Assembly: GCA_963555835.3 (NCBI GenBank)
Contig: CAUVWZ020000002.1
Span: 1,364,001-1,428,000 of the forward strand
Length of the DNA stretch: 64,000 nucleotides
Direction: 5' to 3'
DNA from: JAPUME01 sp027294185
GTDB lineage: Bacteria > Acidobacteriota > Terriglobia > UBA7540 > JAPUME01
Shown here: piece after piece, positions 62,745 to 64,000 of the stretch
Layout of the letters: the number at the start of each line of letters is the position of its first letter
Numbering within the stretch: position 1 is the first letter of the stretch
Position numbers and translations under genes: made by a program
The notes under the pieces: generated by a model
The model's database searches: none
Told to the model about the DNA's origin: nothing
The model's input: only the letters and a program-made list of their open reading frames with translations

Positions 62745-62804
62745 CCAGGGGCTGCAACGGAGTAGAAAGCAAGTAAGGCAGGTCGTAGGCCCGTCATCCG
62801 TCTC

Positions 62805-63020
62805 TTGCCTCAACAAAAAGGAGATAGAAGTGAGCCCAGTTGCCCATCTACAGTACGGCTGGTGGTTCGCTCATTGGCGAAATTTCAGCCGAGGCGAGCG
62901 CGCCAAGTGGAGACAGCTCTGTTCATGATCGAGCCAGGACAAGGAACCGCCGAACTCACGGGCGAAACTTTTGACGGCATCGCCATCGTTGGCGAGGACA
63001 GTATCGAAATCGTCCCCTAG
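62805..63020 (+). CDS. Possible small or truncated gene
   Basis: A frame whose C-terminal part, MIEPGQGTAELTGETFDGIA, reads like a real beta-rich protein end; the N-terminal part is Arg/Ser-rich and unconvincing. The strong terminator 14 bp after the stop supports a genuine gene end. The reading frame may be broken near 62910. Low confidence. Confidence 0.35.
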   Translation: MPQQKGDRSEPSCPSTVRLVVRSLAKFQPRRARQVETALFMIEPGQGTAELTGETFDGIAIVGEDSIEIVP

Positions 63021-63033
63021 CTTGCTTTGGGTC

Positions 63034-63068
63034 AAGGGAGCCTCAGATCGGCGTGAGGCTCCCTTTCC
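63034..63068 (+). terminator. Rho-independent terminator
   Basis: Perfect 12-bp stem AAGGGAGCCTCA (63034-63045) and TGAGGCTCCCTT (63054-63065), 8-nt loop, followed by TCC after TTT. Separates the preceding transcript from the CocE-like gene. Confidence 0.85.
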
Positions 63069-63097
63069 TGAAAAAGTAACGCCAACCCGGAATAATC

Positions 63098-64000
63098 GTG
63101 AATCTCCCCAGACACCTCACCCGCTATCTCCTTGCTGTAGTTTTGGCATTCTTCGCCCTTTTCCTGGCAGGCGAGGAAAAAGACTCCCAGAAGCCTTTTG
63201 AGGCCGACCGAGCATACATCAAAGCGCACTTCACAAAATACGAGTTTGAAATACCCATGCGGGACGGCGTAAAACTTTTTACGGCCGTTTACGCGCCGAA
63301 AGAACAGTCCGTCGCCTATCCTATTCTGCTACAGCGGACCCCGTACAGCGTCCGCCCTTACGGCGTGGACAGCTACCCCGAGCGCCCGAGGGGCCAGATG
63401 CGGTATTACGCCGAAGAAGGCTTCATCTTTGTCTATCAGGACGTCCGCGGGCGCAACGGGTCCGAGGGCGAATTCGTCCACATGCGCCCGCAGCGGTCCA
63501 CGAAGAGCAGCCCCGCCGAGGTCGACGAGAGCACTGACACCTACGACACCATCGACTGGCTGGTCAAGAACCTGCCCAACAACAACGGGCGGGTCGGCAT
63601 GATGGGCGTCTCCTATCCGGGTTTCTATACCGCCGCCGGGATGATTGACGCCCACCCGGCGCTTGAGTGCGCCTCGCCGCAAGCCCCCATTGCCGACTGG
63701 TTCATCGGCGACGACTTTCATCACAACGGCGCCTTTTACCTGGCGCACGCATTCCGTTTCTTATCGCGCTTCGGGCAGGCGCTGGAGGAGCCCACGCGGC
63801 AGTCCCCCATCCCCTTCGACTACAAGACGCCTGACGGCTACGAGTTCTACTTGAACCTGGGGACGCTTGCGAACATTAACGAGAAGCACTTTAAGGATCA
63901 GATCGTCTTCTGGAAGGAGATGATGGAGCACGGAACCTATGACGAGTTCTGGCGGGCGCGCAACCTCCTCCCCCACCTCAAGGACATCCAGCCCGCGGTG
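63098..64000 (+). CDS. CocE/NonD family hydrolase (X-Pro dipeptidyl-peptidase type), partial
   Basis: Runs off the window end. GTG 63098 opens with a signal peptide (YLLAVVLAFFALFLAG). After KYEFEIPMRDGVKLFTAVYA come YPILLQRTPYS, FIFVYQDVRGRNGSEGEFV, the nucleophile elbow VGMMGVSYPGFYTAAGMID (Ser in GVSYPG) and ECASPQAPIADWFIGDDFHH. The alpha/beta hydrolase core is complete up to the His/Asp triad partners, which lie beyond the window. Substrates are amino-acyl prolines, cocaine-like esters or glutaryl-amides; unassigned here. Likely exported. Confidence 0.9.
   Translation, partial: MNLPRHLTRYLLAVVLAFFALFLAGEEKDSQKPFEADRAYIKAHFTKYEFEIPMRDGVKLFTAVYAPKEQSVAYPILLQRTPYSVRPYGVDSYPERPRGQMRYYAEEGFIFVYQDVRGRNGSEGEFVHMRPQRSTKSSPAEVDESTDTYDTIDWLVKNLPNNNGRVGMMGVSYPGFYTAAGMIDAHPALECASPQAPIADWFIGDDFHHNGAFYLAHAFRFLSRFGQALEEPTRQSPIPFDYKTPDGYEFYLNLGTLANINEKHFKDQIVFWKEMMEHGTYDEFWRARNLLPHLKDIQPAV

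Overview
The window looks like a chromosomal fragment from an Acidobacteriota-type bacterium or a close relative. Supporting features are a DUF1553/DUF1501 pair, a VCBS protein with an ASPIC/UnbV tail, NHL-plus-choice-of-anchor-D secreted proteins, a FecR-domain protein, a DUF6599-like protein, kinase starts of the MIGK-x-ISxYR type, and REP-like palindromes of the kind common in that phylum. This is inferred from protein style only; there is no rRNA or other phylogenetic marker beyond alaS, accD and hslUV.

Positions 1-5.2 kb hold secreted proteins (a DUF1553 C-terminus, a Tat-exported DUF1501 protein, a Tat-exported BNR sialidase-like protein). Between them is a scar made of a decayed glycosidase-like fragment, a tyrosine recombinase C-terminus and the 3' half of a tRNA-Lys. 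At 5.4-7.1 kb is an OFA-type MFS transporter.

Positions 7.1-10.4 kb are, in my reading, a decayed integron. The C-terminus of an integron integrase (intI) lies upstream of, and in the same orientation as, three minus-strand gene cassettes: an NAD formate dehydrogenase, a MOSC protein with one nonsense codon, and the 5' part of an MDR oxidoreductase. The cassettes are separated by two attC-like sites. A third attC-like site follows a small membrane protein gene at 15.2-15.6 kb. A glutathione-independent formaldehyde dehydrogenase gene with a textbook terminator lies between these two cassette regions, so both steps of formaldehyde to formate to CO2 are encoded nearby.

Positions 15.7-20.65 kb centre on an intact tRNA-Thr(CGT). 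A 42-bp copy of its 5' half lies 4 kb away. The two copies frame a small island with an integrase remnant, a VCBS/UnbV protein, a kinase-start remnant and an AT-rich methyltransferase. The methyltransferase and the formate dehydrogenase share a conserved 39-40-bp hairpin at nearly the same distance upstream of their starts; I do not recognise this element.

Positions 20.9-36.4 kb are ordinary core and envelope genes: amidase and DUF6599 protein, lytic transglycosylase, KefB-type antiporter, pilT-recX-alaS, ilvE, a SufT-like MIP18 protein, a response regulator, tRNA-Pro and a PilZ protein. Two oddities are large insertions in AlaS and a 12-bp tandem repeat expansion in PilT.

Positions 36.4-40.2 kb hold an aldehyde dehydrogenase followed by a graveyard: a sulfatase fragment, a tRNA-Met-like 3' half, an IS1380 transposase start, a frameshifted unknown gene, REP-like repeats, and a paralogue of the cassette-borne membrane protein.

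Positions 40.2-50.1 kb are a long minus-strand block: accD, folC, plsC, a LolA-like protein, hslV, hslU, a fibronectin-III lipoprotein, a transaldolase-family gene and an acyl-CoA carboxylase carboxyltransferase.

Positions 50.4-51.85 kb hold an AT-rich, frameshifted gene of unknown family. Its C-terminus looks like a PD-(D/E)XK nuclease, making it the best candidate for an undescribed defence-type protein.

Positions 51.9-64 kb encode gamma-glutamyltransferase, an outer-membrane barrel, small unknowns, a DUF4342 protein, a diguanylate cyclase, a very repetitive NHL/choice-of-anchor-D protein with one frameshift, a FecR-domain protein and the start of a CocE/NonD hydrolase.
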